A stretch of DNA of 64,000 nt. It comes from Enoplosus armatus. Lineage: Eukaryota; Chordata; Actinopteri; Centrarchiformes; Enoplosidae. The DNA is taken from NCBI RefSeq assembly GCF_043641665.1, contig NC_092183.1, forward strand, positions 3,807,501 to 3,871,500, given 5' to 3'. The notes below the pieces were generated by a model. It searched no databases. It saw only the letters and a list, made by a program, of their open reading frames with translations, and was not told the DNA's origin. Positions 35,568 to 45,261 of the stretch are shown piece after piece (the stretch's first letter is position 1; the number at the start of each line of letters is the position of its first letter). Both the position numbers and the translations under genes were made by a program.

Positions 35568-35705
35568 TGATTTTGTCAGTGTTTTACAGTCAAAGTCAGA
35601 TTCAGGTCACCTTTCAGGGTGTTTTACATGCGCCTGGAAAGTCTCTAAAGGCGTGGCATGAAGGATAGGTGAGCTGGGCGCGTTATTCGCTCTGTTTTTC
35701 TGTCA

Positions 35706-35778
35706 GGGGAATTAGCTCAAATGGTAGAGCGCTCGCTTAGCATGCGAGAGGTAGCGGGATCGATGCCCGCATTCTCCA
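35706..35778 (+). tRNA. trnaa-agc: tRNA-Ala (anticodon AGC), array copy 2
   Basis: 73 bases with G3-T70 and discriminator A. The anticodon stem is CTCGC/GCGAG and the loop TTAGCAT, giving AGC (inosine-modified in mature tRNA). It starts 138 bases right of tRNA-Ser copy 2 and is the commonest Ala version in the array. No TTTT follows closely; the first T5 run is about 80 bases downstream. Confidence 0.97.
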
Positions 35779-36155
35779 TTGATCTTTAGTTTCCACAGTG
35801 TTTGTGATCTGAAGAAAAGATGGTGCAAGTGAAGATCACTGTGAGACTTCCTGCACTTCTTCTTTTTCTGAAGAAAAGATGGTTCAAGTGAAGATCACTG
35901 TGAGACTTCCTGCACTAGCTTAACGGAAAACTGCATAAGTACATAAGGACAACCACTGGGGGCTTCCTAGTAGTCTTGTCTTGTGACAATTCCCTGGTCA
36001 GCTTCCTTCATTTCAATCAGACTTCACGTAGCGATGTTTCACCTTTTGTGAATGAAAGTCACGTCCAGATCACCTTCCAGGGTGTTTTCCATAGACCTGG
36101 AAGACCTGGAAAGGCGTTTCTCAGGCAGTGCAATTATGCACCCTTTCTTTAGCCA

Positions 36156-36167
36156 GGGGAATTAGCT
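36156..36167 (+). pseudogene. 12-base 5' remnant of tRNA-Ala
   Basis: GGGGAATTAGCT, identical to the first 12 bases of tRNA-Ala, is joined directly to TCCAGTTGAG, which resembles the tRNA 3' end and flank. It looks like a tRNA-Ala with nearly all its body deleted. The same remnant is repeated at 38183 and 41729. Confidence 0.4.
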
Positions 36168-36342
36168 TCCAGTTGAGATGTTTTGTACAACAAATGTGTG
36201 AAGACTTAAGGACTGCAGGACACTTGTTTGATCACAGTGCATGTGGCAGTGCATCAATGAAGACGTTTCTGTTTGAGAAACGGATCTTATTGTTCAAAGC
36301 CAGTTGACATGTAAACGTGCAAGACTAAAGCAAAGTAGTTTA

Positions 36343-36424
36343 CGACGAGGATGGGATTCGAACCCACGCGTGCAGAGCACAATGGATTAGCAGTCCATCG
36401 CCTTAACCACTCGGCCACCTCGTC
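36343..36424 (-). tRNA. trnas-gcu: tRNA-Ser (anticodon GCT), array copy 3
   Basis: 82 bases, same sequence as copies 1 and 2. It opens the second 2.03-kb higher-order unit, 2,028 bases right of copy 1. Confidence 0.96.
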
Positions 36425-36562
36425 TGTTTTTGTCAGTGTTTTACAGTCAAAGTCAGATTCAGGTCACCATTCAGGGTGTTTTTCATGCGCCTGGAAAGTC
36501 TCTAAAGGCGTGGCATGAAGGATAGGTGAGCTGGGTGCGTTTTTCGCTCTGTTTTTCTGTCA

Positions 36563-36635
36563 GGGGAATTAGCTCAAATGGTAGAGCGCTCGCTTTGCAT
36601 ATGAGAGGTAGCGGGATCGATGCCCGCATTCTCCA
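36563..36635 (+). tRNA. trnaa-ugc: tRNA-Ala (anticodon TGC), array copy 3, weakened anticodon stem
   Basis: 73 bases with loop TTTGCAT, giving TGC. The 3' side of the anticodon stem reads ATGAG instead of GCGAG, so C31 faces A39 and G30 faces T40. Acceptor, D and T arms are intact and the A and B boxes are unchanged. It may be transcribed but poorly folded, so it could be a functional variant or an early pseudogene. Confidence 0.8.
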
Positions 36636-37512
36636 GTGGACTTTAGTTTCCACAGTGTTTGTGATCTGAATAAAAGATGGTTCAAGTGAAGATCACTGTG
36701 AGACTTCCTGCACCAGCTAAATAGAAAACTGCATAAGTACATAGGGACAACCACTGGGTGCTTCGTAGTAGTCTTGTCTTGTGACAATTCCCTGGTCAGC
36801 TTCCTTCATTTCAATCACGTAGCAATGTTTGACCTTTTGTGATTGAAACTCACATCCAGATCACCTTCCAGGGTGTTTTCCATAGACCTGGAAGACCTGG
36901 AAAGGCGTTTCTTCACATAGTGATGCTGCTGGTTTTGTGAATGAAATGCAGCAAATTAATGTGGCCATGCTTGTAGTTTCCTGGTCAGATGTTTTGGTCA
37001 ATGAAATGTGTGAAGACTTAAGGACTTGTTGAATCTCAGTGCATGTGGCAGAGCATCAACAAAGACATTTCTGTTCGAGAAACTGATCTTAAAAGTCAGA
37101 TCCAGGTCACCTTCCAGGGTGTTTTACATGTGCCTGGAGAGTCGGGAAAGGCGGGGCATTAAGGATAGGGGTGCTGGGCACATTATGCACCCGTGTTTTA
37201 GCTTCCAGTTGAGAAACTGATCTTAAAAGTCAGATCCAGGTCACCTTCCAGGGTGTTTTACATGTGCCTGGAGAGTCGGGAAAAGCGGGGCATTAAGGAC
37301 AGGGGTGCTGGGCACATCATGCACCCGTGTTTTAGCTTCCAGTTGAGATGGTTTGTACAACAAATGTGTGAAGACGTAAGGACTGCAAGACACTTGTTTG
37401 TTCACAGTGCATGTGGCAGTGCATCAATGAAGACGTTTCTGTTTGAGAAACAGATCTTATTGTTCCAAGCCAGTTGACATGTAAACGTGCAAGACTAAAG
37501 CAAAGTAGTTTA

Positions 37513-37594
37513 CGACGAGGATGGGATTCGAACCCACGCGTGCAGAGCACAATGGATTAGCAGTCCATCGCCTTAACCACTCGGCCACCTCGTC
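37513..37594 (-). tRNA. trnas-gcu: tRNA-Ser (anticodon GCT), array copy 4
   Basis: 82 bases, same sequence as copy 2, which is its counterpart 2,027 bases to the left in the higher-order repeat. Confidence 0.96.
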
Positions 37595-37732
37595 TGATTT
37601 TGTCAGTGTTTTACAGTCAAAGTCAGATTCAGGTCACCTTTCAGGGTGTTTTACATGCGCCTGGAAAGTCTCTAAAGGCGTGGCATGAAGGACAGGTGAG
37701 CTGGACGCGTTATTCGCTCTGTTTTTCTGTCA

Positions 37733-37805
37733 GGGGAATTAGCTCAAATGGTAGAGCGCTCGCTTAGCATGCGAGAGGTAGCGGGATCGATGCCCGCATT
37801 CTCCA
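37733..37805 (+). tRNA. trnaa-agc: tRNA-Ala (anticodon AGC), array copy 4
   Basis: 73 bases, identical by eye to Ala copy 2. Its flank (TTGATCTTTAGTTTCC) is shared with copies 2 and 6, showing common descent of these units. Confidence 0.97.
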
Positions 37806-38182
37806 TTGATCTTTAGTTTCCACAGTGTTTGTGATCTGAAGAAAAGATGGTGCAAGTGAAGATCACTGTGAGACTTCCTGCACTTCTTCTTTTTCTGAAG
37901 AAAAGATGGTTCAAGTGAAGATCACTGTGAGACTTCCTGCACTAGCTTAACGGAAAACTGCATAAGTACATAAGGACAACCACTGGGGGCTTTGTAGGAG
38001 TCTTTTCTTGTGACAATTCCCTGGTCAGCTTCCTTCATTTCAATCAGACTTCACGTAGCGATATTTCACCTTTTGTGAATGAAAGTCACGTCCAGATCAC
38101 CTTCCAGGGTGTTTTCCATAGACCTGGAAGACCTGGAAAGGCGTTTCTCAGGCAGTGCAATTATGCACCCTTTCTTTAGCCA

Positions 38183-38194
38183 GGGGAATTAGCT
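38183..38194 (+). pseudogene. 12-base 5' remnant of tRNA-Ala
   Basis: Same GGGGAATTAGCT plus TCCAGTTGAG junction as at 36156. It was carried here by duplication of the linker, not by an independent deletion. Confidence 0.4.
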
Positions 38195-38369
38195 TCCAGT
38201 TGAGATGTTTTGTACAACAAATGTGTGAAGACTTAAGGACTGCAAGACACTTGTTTGTTCACAGTGCATGTGGCAGTGCATCAATGAAGACGTTTCTGTT
38301 TGAGAAACAGATCTTATTGTTCAAAGCCAGTTGACATGTAAACGTGCAAGACTAAAGCAAAGTAGTTTT

Positions 38370-38451
38370 CGACGAGGATGGGATTCGAACCCACGCGTGC
38401 AGAGCACAATGGATTAGCAGTCCATCGCCTTAACCCCTCGGCCACCTCGTC
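38370..38451 (-). tRNA. trnas-gcu: tRNA-Ser (anticodon GCT), array copy 5 with D-loop change
   Basis: 82 bases. It differs from the other eight copies by one base: the D region reads GAGGGGTTAA instead of GAGTGGTTAA. The change lies inside the A-box promoter segment. All stems are intact. The flank GTTTTCG is shared with copy 1. Confidence 0.93.
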
Positions 38452-38591
38452 TTTTTTTGTCTGCGTTTTACAGTCAAAGTCAGATTTGGGTCACCTTTCA
38501 GGGTGTTTTACATGCGCCTGGAAAGTCTCTAAAGGCGTGGCATGAAGGAGAGGTGAGCTGGGCGCGTTATTCGCTCTTTTTTTTTTTGTCA

Positions 38592-38664
38592 GGGGAATTA
38601 GCTCAAATGGTAGAGCGCTCGCTTTGCATGCGAGAGGTAGCGGGATCGATGCCCGCATTCTCCA
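38592..38664 (+). tRNA. trnaa-ugc: tRNA-Ala (anticodon TGC), array copy 5
   Basis: 73 bases with loop TTTGCAT (TGC) and an intact CTCGC/GCGAG anticodon stem. It is the sound TGC isoacceptor of the array. It is preceded by an unusually long T run (about 38578-38587), which lies upstream and so cannot terminate this gene. Confidence 0.96.
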
Positions 38665-39188
38665 GCGGACTTTAGTTTCCGCAGTGTTTGTGATCTGAAG
38701 AAAAGATGGTTCAAGTGAAGATCACTGTGAGACTTCCTGCACCAGCTTAACAGAAAACTGCATAAGTACATAGGGACAACCACTGGTTTCCTGGTCAGGT
38801 GTTTTGGTCAATGAAATGTGTGAAGACTTAAGGACTTGTTGAATCTCAGTGCATGTGGCAGAGCATCAACAAAGACATTTCTGTTAGAGAAACTGATCTT
38901 AAAAGTCAGATCCAGGTCACCTTCCAGGGTGTTTTACATGTGCCTGGAGAGTCAGGAAAGGCATGGCATGAAGGATAGGGGTGCTGGGCACATTATGCAC
39001 CCGTGTTTTAGCTTCCAGTTGAGATGTTTTGTACAACAAATGTGTGAAGACGTAAGGACTGCAAGACACTTGTTTGTTCACAGTGCATGTGGCAGTGCAT
39101 CAACGCAGACATTTCTGTTTGAGAAACAGATCTTATTGTTCAAAGCCAGTTGACATGTAAACGTTCAAGACTAAAGCAAAGTAGTTTA

Positions 39189-39270
39189 CGACGAGGATGG
39201 GATTCGAACCCACGCGTGCAGAGCACAATGGATTAGCAGTCCATCGCCTTAACCACTCGGCCACCTCGTC
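39189..39270 (-). tRNA. trnas-gcu: tRNA-Ser (anticodon GCT), array copy 6
   Basis: 82 bases, standard array sequence. It is 819 bases from copy 5, in a unit shorter than the 857-base ones. Confidence 0.96.
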
Positions 39271-39408
39271 TGATTTTGTCAGTGTTTTACAGTCAAAGTC
39301 AGATTCAGGTCACCTTTCAGGGTGTTTTACATGCGCCTGGAAAGTCTCTAAAGGCGTGGCATGAAGGACAGGTGAGCTGGACGCGTTATTCGCTCTGTTT
39401 TTCTGTCA

Positions 39409-39481
39409 GGGGAATTAGCTCAAATGGTAGAGCGCTCGCTTAGCATGCGAGAGGTAGCGGGATCGATGCCCGCATTCTCCA
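39409..39481 (+). tRNA. trnaa-agc: tRNA-Ala (anticodon AGC), array copy 6
   Basis: 73 bases, standard AGC version, 138 bases right of its Ser partner. Confidence 0.97.
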
Positions 39482-40257
39482 TTGATCTTTAGTTTCCACA
39501 GTGTTTGTGATCTGAAGAAAAGATGGTGCAAGTGAAGATCACTGTGAGACTTCCTGCACTAGCTTAACGGAAAACTGCATAAGTACATAAGGACAACCAC
39601 TGGGGGCTTTGTAGGAGTCTTGTCTTGTGACAATTCCCTGGTCAGCTTCCTTCATTTCAATCAGACTTCACGTCGTGATGTTTCACCTTTTGTGAATGAA
39701 AGTCATGTCCAGATCACCTTCCAGCGTGTTTTACATTGACCTGGAAGACCTGGAAGACCTGGAAAGGCGTTTCTCAGGCAGTGCAATGTACTGGAAATCT
39801 GCTGATCAGATGGTGGACTTCACATAATGATGCTCCAGGTTTTGTGAACGAAATGCAGCAAATGAATGTGACCATGCTTGTAGTTCCCTGTTCAGATGTT
39901 TTGGTCAATGAAATGTGTGAAGACTTAAAGACTTGTTGAATCTCAGTGCATGTGGCAGAGTATCAACAAAGACATTTCTGTTAGAGAAACTGATCTTAAA
40001 AGTCAGATCCAGGTCTTTTTACATGCGCCTGAAGGATAGGGATGCCTGGCGCATTATGCACCCGTGTATTAGCTTCCAGTTGAGATGTTTTGTACAAAAA
40101 ATGTGTGAAGACCTAAGGACTGCAAGACACTTGTTTGTTGACAGTGTATGTTGCAGTTTATCAACGAAGACATTTCTGTTAGAGAAATTGATCTTATTGT
40201 TCCAAGTCAGTCGTCTTGTTGACATGTAAACATGCAAGACTAAAGCAAAGTAGTTTA

Positions 40258-40339
40258 CGACGAGGATGGGATTCGAACCCACGCGTGCAGAGCACAATGG
40301 ATTAGCAGTCCATCGCCTTAACCACTCGGCCACCTCGTC
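40258..40339 (-). tRNA. trnas-gcu: tRNA-Ser (anticodon GCT), array copy 7
   Basis: 82 bases, standard sequence. Its Ala partner is truncated, so this is the only complete Ser gene in the array without a complete divergent neighbour. Confidence 0.96.
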
Positions 40340-40391
40340 TGTTTTTGGTTGAGTTTTACAGTCAAAGTCAGATTCAGGTCACCTTTCAGGG

Positions 40392-40423
40392 GGAGGTAGT
40401 GGGATCGATGCCCGCATTCTCCA
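40392..40423 (+). pseudogene. truncated tRNA-Ala (3' half only)
   Basis: Only GAGGTAGTGGGATCGATG..CATTCTCCA remains: part of the anticodon stem, the T arm and the 3' acceptor strand. The spacer text CACCTTTCAGGG joins straight into it, so one deletion removed the spacer's right half together with the first ~40 bases of the gene, including the A box and anticodon. One further change (GTAGTGGG for GTAGCGGG) is present. It is not functional. Confidence 0.92.
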
Positions 40424-41122
40424 GTGGACTTTAGTTTCCAGTGTTTGTGATCTGAAGAAAAGATGGTTCAAGTAAAGATCACTGTGAGACTTCTTGCACT
40501 AGCTTGACAGAAAATTGCATAAGTACATAGGGACAACCTATGTACCTGTGTTTGACCTTTTGTGAATGAAAGTCACGTCCAGATCACCTTCCAGGGTGTT
40601 TTACATAGACCTGGAAGACCTGGAAAGGTGTTTCTCAGGTAGTGCAATGTACTGGAAATCTGCTGATCAGATGGTGGACTTCACATAATGATGCTCCAGG
40701 TTTTGTGAACGAAATGCAGCAAATGAATGTGACCATGCTTGTGGTTCCCTGTTCAGATGTTTTGGTCAATGAAATGTGTGAAGACTTTAAGACTTATTTA
40801 TTCACAGTGCATGTGGCAGAGAATCAACAAAGACATTTCTGTTAGAGAAACTGATCTTAAAAGTCAGATCCAGGTCGTTTTACATACGCCTGGAAAGTTG
40901 GGAAAGGCATGGCATGAAGGATAGGGGTGCTGGGCGCATTATGCACACGTGTTTTAGCTTTCAGTTGAGATGTTTTGTACAACAAATGTGTGACGACTTA
41001 AGGACTGCAAGACTCTTGTTTGTTCACAGTGCATCAATGAAGACATTTCTGTTTGAGAAACAGATCTTATTGTTCAAAGCCAGTTGACATCTAAACGTTC
41101 AAGACTAAAGCAAAGTAGTTTA

Positions 41123-41204
41123 CGACGAGGATGGGATTCGAACCCACGCGTGCAGAGCACAATGGATTAGCAGTCCATCGCCTTAACCACTCGGCCACCT
41201 CGTC
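41123..41204 (-). tRNA. trnas-gcu: tRNA-Ser (anticodon GCT), array copy 8
   Basis: 82 bases, standard sequence. The spacer to the next Ala gene is 135 bases, slightly shorter than the usual 138. Confidence 0.96.
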
Positions 41205-41339
41205 TGTTTTTGTCTACATTATAAAAAAGTCAGATTCAGGTCACCTGTCAGGGTGTTTTACATGCGCCTGGAAAGTCTCTAAAGGCGTGGCATGAAGGAT
41301 ATGTGAGCTGGGCGCGTTATTCACTCTGTTTTTCTGTCA

Positions 41340-41412
41340 GGGGAATTAGCTCAAATGGTAGAGCGCTCGCTTAGCATGCGAGAGGTAGCGGGATCGATGC
41401 CCGCATTCTCCA
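41340..41412 (+). tRNA. trnaa-agc: tRNA-Ala (anticodon AGC), array copy 8
   Basis: 73 bases, standard AGC version with flank GTGAGCTTTAGTTTCC. Confidence 0.97.
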
Positions 41413-41728
41413 GTGAGCTTTAGTTTCCACAGTGTTTGTGATCTGAAGAAAAGATGGTTCAAGTAAAGATCACTGTGAGACTTCCCTAACCAGTTTAACA
41501 GAAAACTGAAAAGTACATAAGGACAACCACTAAGGGCTTTTAGTAGACTTGTCTTGTGACAATTCCCTGGTCAGCTTCCTTCATTTCAATCAGACTTCAT
41601 ATAGCGATGTTTCACCTTTTGTGAATGAAAGTCACGTCCAGATCACCTTCCAGGGTGTTTTCCATAGACCTGGAAGACCTGAAAAGGCGTTTCTCAGGCA
41701 GTGCAATTATGCACCCTTTCTTTAGCCA

Positions 41729-41740
41729 GGGGAATTAGCT
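41729..41740 (+). pseudogene. 12-base 5' remnant of tRNA-Ala
   Basis: Third occurrence of the GGGGAATTAGCT remnant joined to TCCAGTTGAG, again in the long linker between an Ala and the next Ser gene. Confidence 0.4.
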
Positions 41741-41915
41741 TCCAGTTGAGATGTTTTGTACAACAAATGTGTGAAGACTTAAGGACTGCAAGACACTTGT
41801 TTGTTCACAGTGCATGTGGCAGTGCATCAATGAAGACGTTTCTGTGTGAGAAACAGATCTTATTGTTCAAAGCCAGTTGACATGTAAATGTGCAAGACTA
41901 AAGCAAAGTAGTTTA

Positions 41916-41997
41916 CGACGAGGATGGGATTCGAACCCACGCGTGCAGAGCACAATGGATTAGCAGTCCATCGCCTTAACCACTCGGCCACCTCGTC
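41916..41997 (-). tRNA. trnas-gcu: tRNA-Ser (anticodon GCT), array copy 9
   Basis: 82 bases, standard sequence; the last Ser gene of the array. Confidence 0.96.
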
Positions 41998-42135
41998 TGT
42001 TTTTGTCAGTGTTTTACAGTCAAAGTGAGGTTCGGGTCACCTGTCAGGGTGTTTTACATGCGCCTGGAAAGTCTCTGAAGGCGTGGCATGAAGGATAGGT
42101 GAGCTGGACGCGTAATTCGTTCTGTTTTTCTGTCA

Positions 42136-42208
42136 GGGGAATTAGCTCAAATGGTAGAGCGCTCGCTTAGCATGCGAGAGGTAGCGGGATCGATGCCCGC
42201 ATTCTCCA
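42136..42208 (+). tRNA. trnaa-agc: tRNA-Ala (anticodon AGC), array copy 9
   Basis: 73 bases, standard AGC version; the last tRNA of the array. About 100 bases of eroded linker text follow before unique DNA. Confidence 0.97.
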
Positions 42209-42929
42209 GAGAACTTTACTTTCCACTGTCCTTGTTAAAGTGCATATGGGGACAACCTCTGGGGATTTCTTAATACTCTTCCATGGTCAGCTTCCTTCAT
42301 TTCAGTCAGACCTCAGTGTTGGAAAATGTTTTTATATTAGGATTGTGTCTGTGTACATTTTGAATTGGCTTCTATCGTTAAAATGCTGTGTAACTGAATG
42401 TGTCATTAAATATTTACACTTCACTTTATATGGAAAAGACTCGAGCAAAACAAAAAACAAAGGAGTGAAAGAAAAGCCTTTCTGCTGCTGTTTCTGACTT
42501 AAACCTCACACAGCACAGACACACCATCTCACCACTGCAATAAACAGTCACCACAGTGCTGAATATTAACACTGAAACAGGATCTTCACTTTCCTGTCCA
42601 GCGCAACGTTTAACAGGGGGTTCTATGTGGGCCTCCGATAGGATTCATACTGCAGAACTCATTATTAAGAACCAATGAGGCTTAAAATATTCTCACCTGC
42701 TTTGTGACAACTCCGACTCTGAGACTTGAACTTTTTCCCTTTTGAGTGGAAACGTATATCACCCCTGTGAAAATGAACAGCGGATGTACAGAGATGAAAG
42801 AAATTACCTAACAAGGAAAAAGAAAATGACACACAAGCATTATCTGCCTCACATACGCCCGGGGTCAAACACAAACACAGGTCAGGGTAAACATGAAGTT
42901 TATGTTCGCTCTCTAAAATACCATATAGT

Positions 42930-43190
42930 GTACATTCGTGCATCTGAGTGCACTGTAAACACCTGTAGGAAATTTATCAAGGGGATCTTTGGAAGACGGC
43001 AGGAGGTCTTTCAACATGTGCTGCTCAGCTGCTTGCCTCATAGCCCGGGTCTGGTGTTCAGAGGAAAACCTGCACACGTTACAATAATGGAAGGCAAGAT
43101 TTACGCCCCTGCTCAAAAAAAAAAAAAAAAGAAAACCATCACCATCCAAGCCACATTTCCTGCGGGGTGATTATTGCTCACATTCAAGGG
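42930..43190. promoter_or_regulatory. candidate conserved noncoding block
   Basis: Repeat-free text including CACGTTACAATAATGGAAGG and TTTACGCCCCTGCT, followed by a run of 16 A. The 142-codon + frame across it (42742-43170) ends in poly-lysine from the A run and has no domain. The regulatory call is a weak guess. Confidence 0.2.
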
Positions 43191-44044
43191 GGTGTATTAT
43201 ATTCAATGATGTAACAGTATATAGCTGTGATACTAATGACTCTTGTGGTTTGCATGTGGAACAACTTCCCCAAAGTCCTAAACTTCTCAGGTAGCGTCTC
43301 TCAGAAACCTGCTGCTGTGGTGGAACACAGCTCAGCTCTGCTTGTCCTCCATCATAAGTAATGTGCGTAAAGAATGACCCAAGTGGTCGAACAAACCCAG
43401 GCAGGAAAAATATCCACTTCCTTTGGGCCTGAGAGGGAAGCGTCGACAGCTGAAGTCTCCACCGCTGCTGCTCCCAGGCTCCATGTGAACAGACGGTTTC
43501 ACTGCTTTTAGGTCCTCAAGGTAAAATATTTATGTTAAAAAATGCTATTAGAATTTCCCGGTGACCGCGTGTTGATACGCTTAATAACTCATCGTCATTT
43601 CGATTGTTTTAGAAAGGTCCTGAATATAAATGAAGACAAAACGTAAAAGGTCAGTTTTCAATCATTTTCATAGTCAAGAACTGTAGTGTTTTTTTTTTCT
43701 GATGATTAATCAAGTAATTGGATAAACACTCTCTCACATCAATTAAAGCCCTTAGCACACAGGAAGAGGTCAGGATACAGGAGCTGGATGTGCCCCATCT
43801 CTTCAATCTGCGGACAAATAACGCAACTTTACTATCACGCATACGCCAAACTCTAATTTTGCGTGCAGGTGATACACCAAATACCACACCATCACCTTGA
43901 GTGGTTATGACGTCACCACAGAGGCTCACTTTGATTAAGTTTAGGCACCAAAACCACTTGGTTATGTTTAGGAAAAGATCACGCGACACAAGCTAAAATA
44001 AGTCAACGTTGAACTTGAACAGTAGTCCTGCGTTTGTTAACACT

Positions 44045-44240
44045 GTATATACTGCTGGGTACTTCAACCTATAATGATATATCATAATTTATTAGTTGAT
44101 TAATAGTCAATAACCTAAATCTACAAAGTTACTAGTACTGAAGCTGTCAAATAAATGTTGTGGAGTAAAAGTAAAATATGTAATAAAGTAGAGGCACAAA
44201 TACTCAAGTAAAGTACAAGTACCTCAAAACTGTACTATTG
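44045..44240 (+). mobile_element. 3' half of an AAGTACTTAAGTA-family element
   Basis: TGCTGGGTACTTCAACCTATAA, CTACAAAGTTACTAGT, GCTGTCAAATAAATGTTG and AAATACTCAAGTAAAGTACA match the right half of the family. The left half is absent. Confidence 0.65.
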
Positions 44241-45261
44241 GACATTAGTATCTATAATCCCAGCCTGTCCCATAGACATTTACAGTTTTATAAACTAATA
44301 ATTCAAAGAGCAATAATTGACTTTGTTTGCGGTTCAAGGCGTCCTGTCAACAGTTTGACTAACTTTTACTTTTTGTTTTTGTGGTCTTTTTTTGTCGCAG
44401 TACCGTGGCTGAGAGATATATTATATAAATATATTATATCAATACATCCATGACAGAGTCAGCTCCTGTTGCAGCAGTGATTACTGTGTGTGCACTTGTC
44501 TGCTGTATAAGAAATGAGGCTTTGAGGCAGAGAACTGAAGATTTTTTACTACTTGAATGACCCGAGTTGTATTTTCAGCCTATGCTGGTTTCTTATCTTT
44601 ATCCTTATGCACCTGTTACATTTACTAAAACGTTCCATGTTTCCATGCTATATGAGACTGGAAATGTTTAATATAATTTAGCAACATGGCTCCATTGGAC
44701 CAGTTTAAGAGGCTGAGCAGGCAGGAGCTCTGATTTCCACTTTCAGATTTTGCTCCTCTATAACCTCTATAATTACCTCATTGCCTCCTTTTCCCTGCTG
44801 AACCACAGGTGAGCTGAGCTGGGCTCTACAGCCATGTCCTGCTCCTGCCGCACACTCACGACAGCTGCAGGTTTCAAATATGAACACTCGATATGAAAAA
44901 GGAAATAATCTGATCTGACCGCCATCAGCAAAAATCCCCATCAGACTCACAGTGTGGAACCACAAAGATTTATCTGGATTAGGAATGAGCAGTAATGGTA
45001 TTAATATTAGTCTACAGTAGCACATGTTGTGCTGTGTAAGTCATTTGTTTTCATATGTCATGCTTAATAAATGGATCACTTTATTCTAACCAGTGCAACA
45101 TCGTGGGATCTTCATGTTCCCAGAAAAGAGTTTTAGTTTTGTAAAAAAGTCTCTGAATAAAAGCTATAAAATAATCTTGTTTTCATGAAAAATGTATATA
45201 AACTAAAGCAGGGGAGTAAAAATACCAATATCAAATGTAAAAAAAATGTCCTTCAGTCAAA

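Larger units (their letters stand above)
33945..42310. repeat. tandem tRNA-Ser/tRNA-Ala array
   Basis: About 8.4 kb made of nine repeat units. Each has a - strand tRNA-Ser(GCT) and, 135-140 bases to its right, a + strand tRNA-Ala (truncated in unit 7). Ser-to-Ser spacings are 1171, 857, 1170, 857, 819, 1069, 865 and 793 bases, so units 1-2 and 3-4 form a 2.03-kb higher-order repeat. Linkers reuse a ~90-base module (AGGTCACCTTCCAGGG, GTTTTACATGTGCCTGGA, GGCATGAAGGATAGG) both beside and away from the tRNAs. The array begins with degraded module text near 33945 and ends with a partial linker near 42310. Short frames across it are artefacts. Confidence 0.95.

Noticed and set aside
33945..42310. 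CRISPR-like regular spacing
   Set aside because: Units are long, contain tRNA genes on both strands and lie in a vertebrate genome; this is a tandem tRNA array.
42742..43170. 142-codon + frame
   Set aside because: No domain; ends in poly-lysine from an A run just before its stop.
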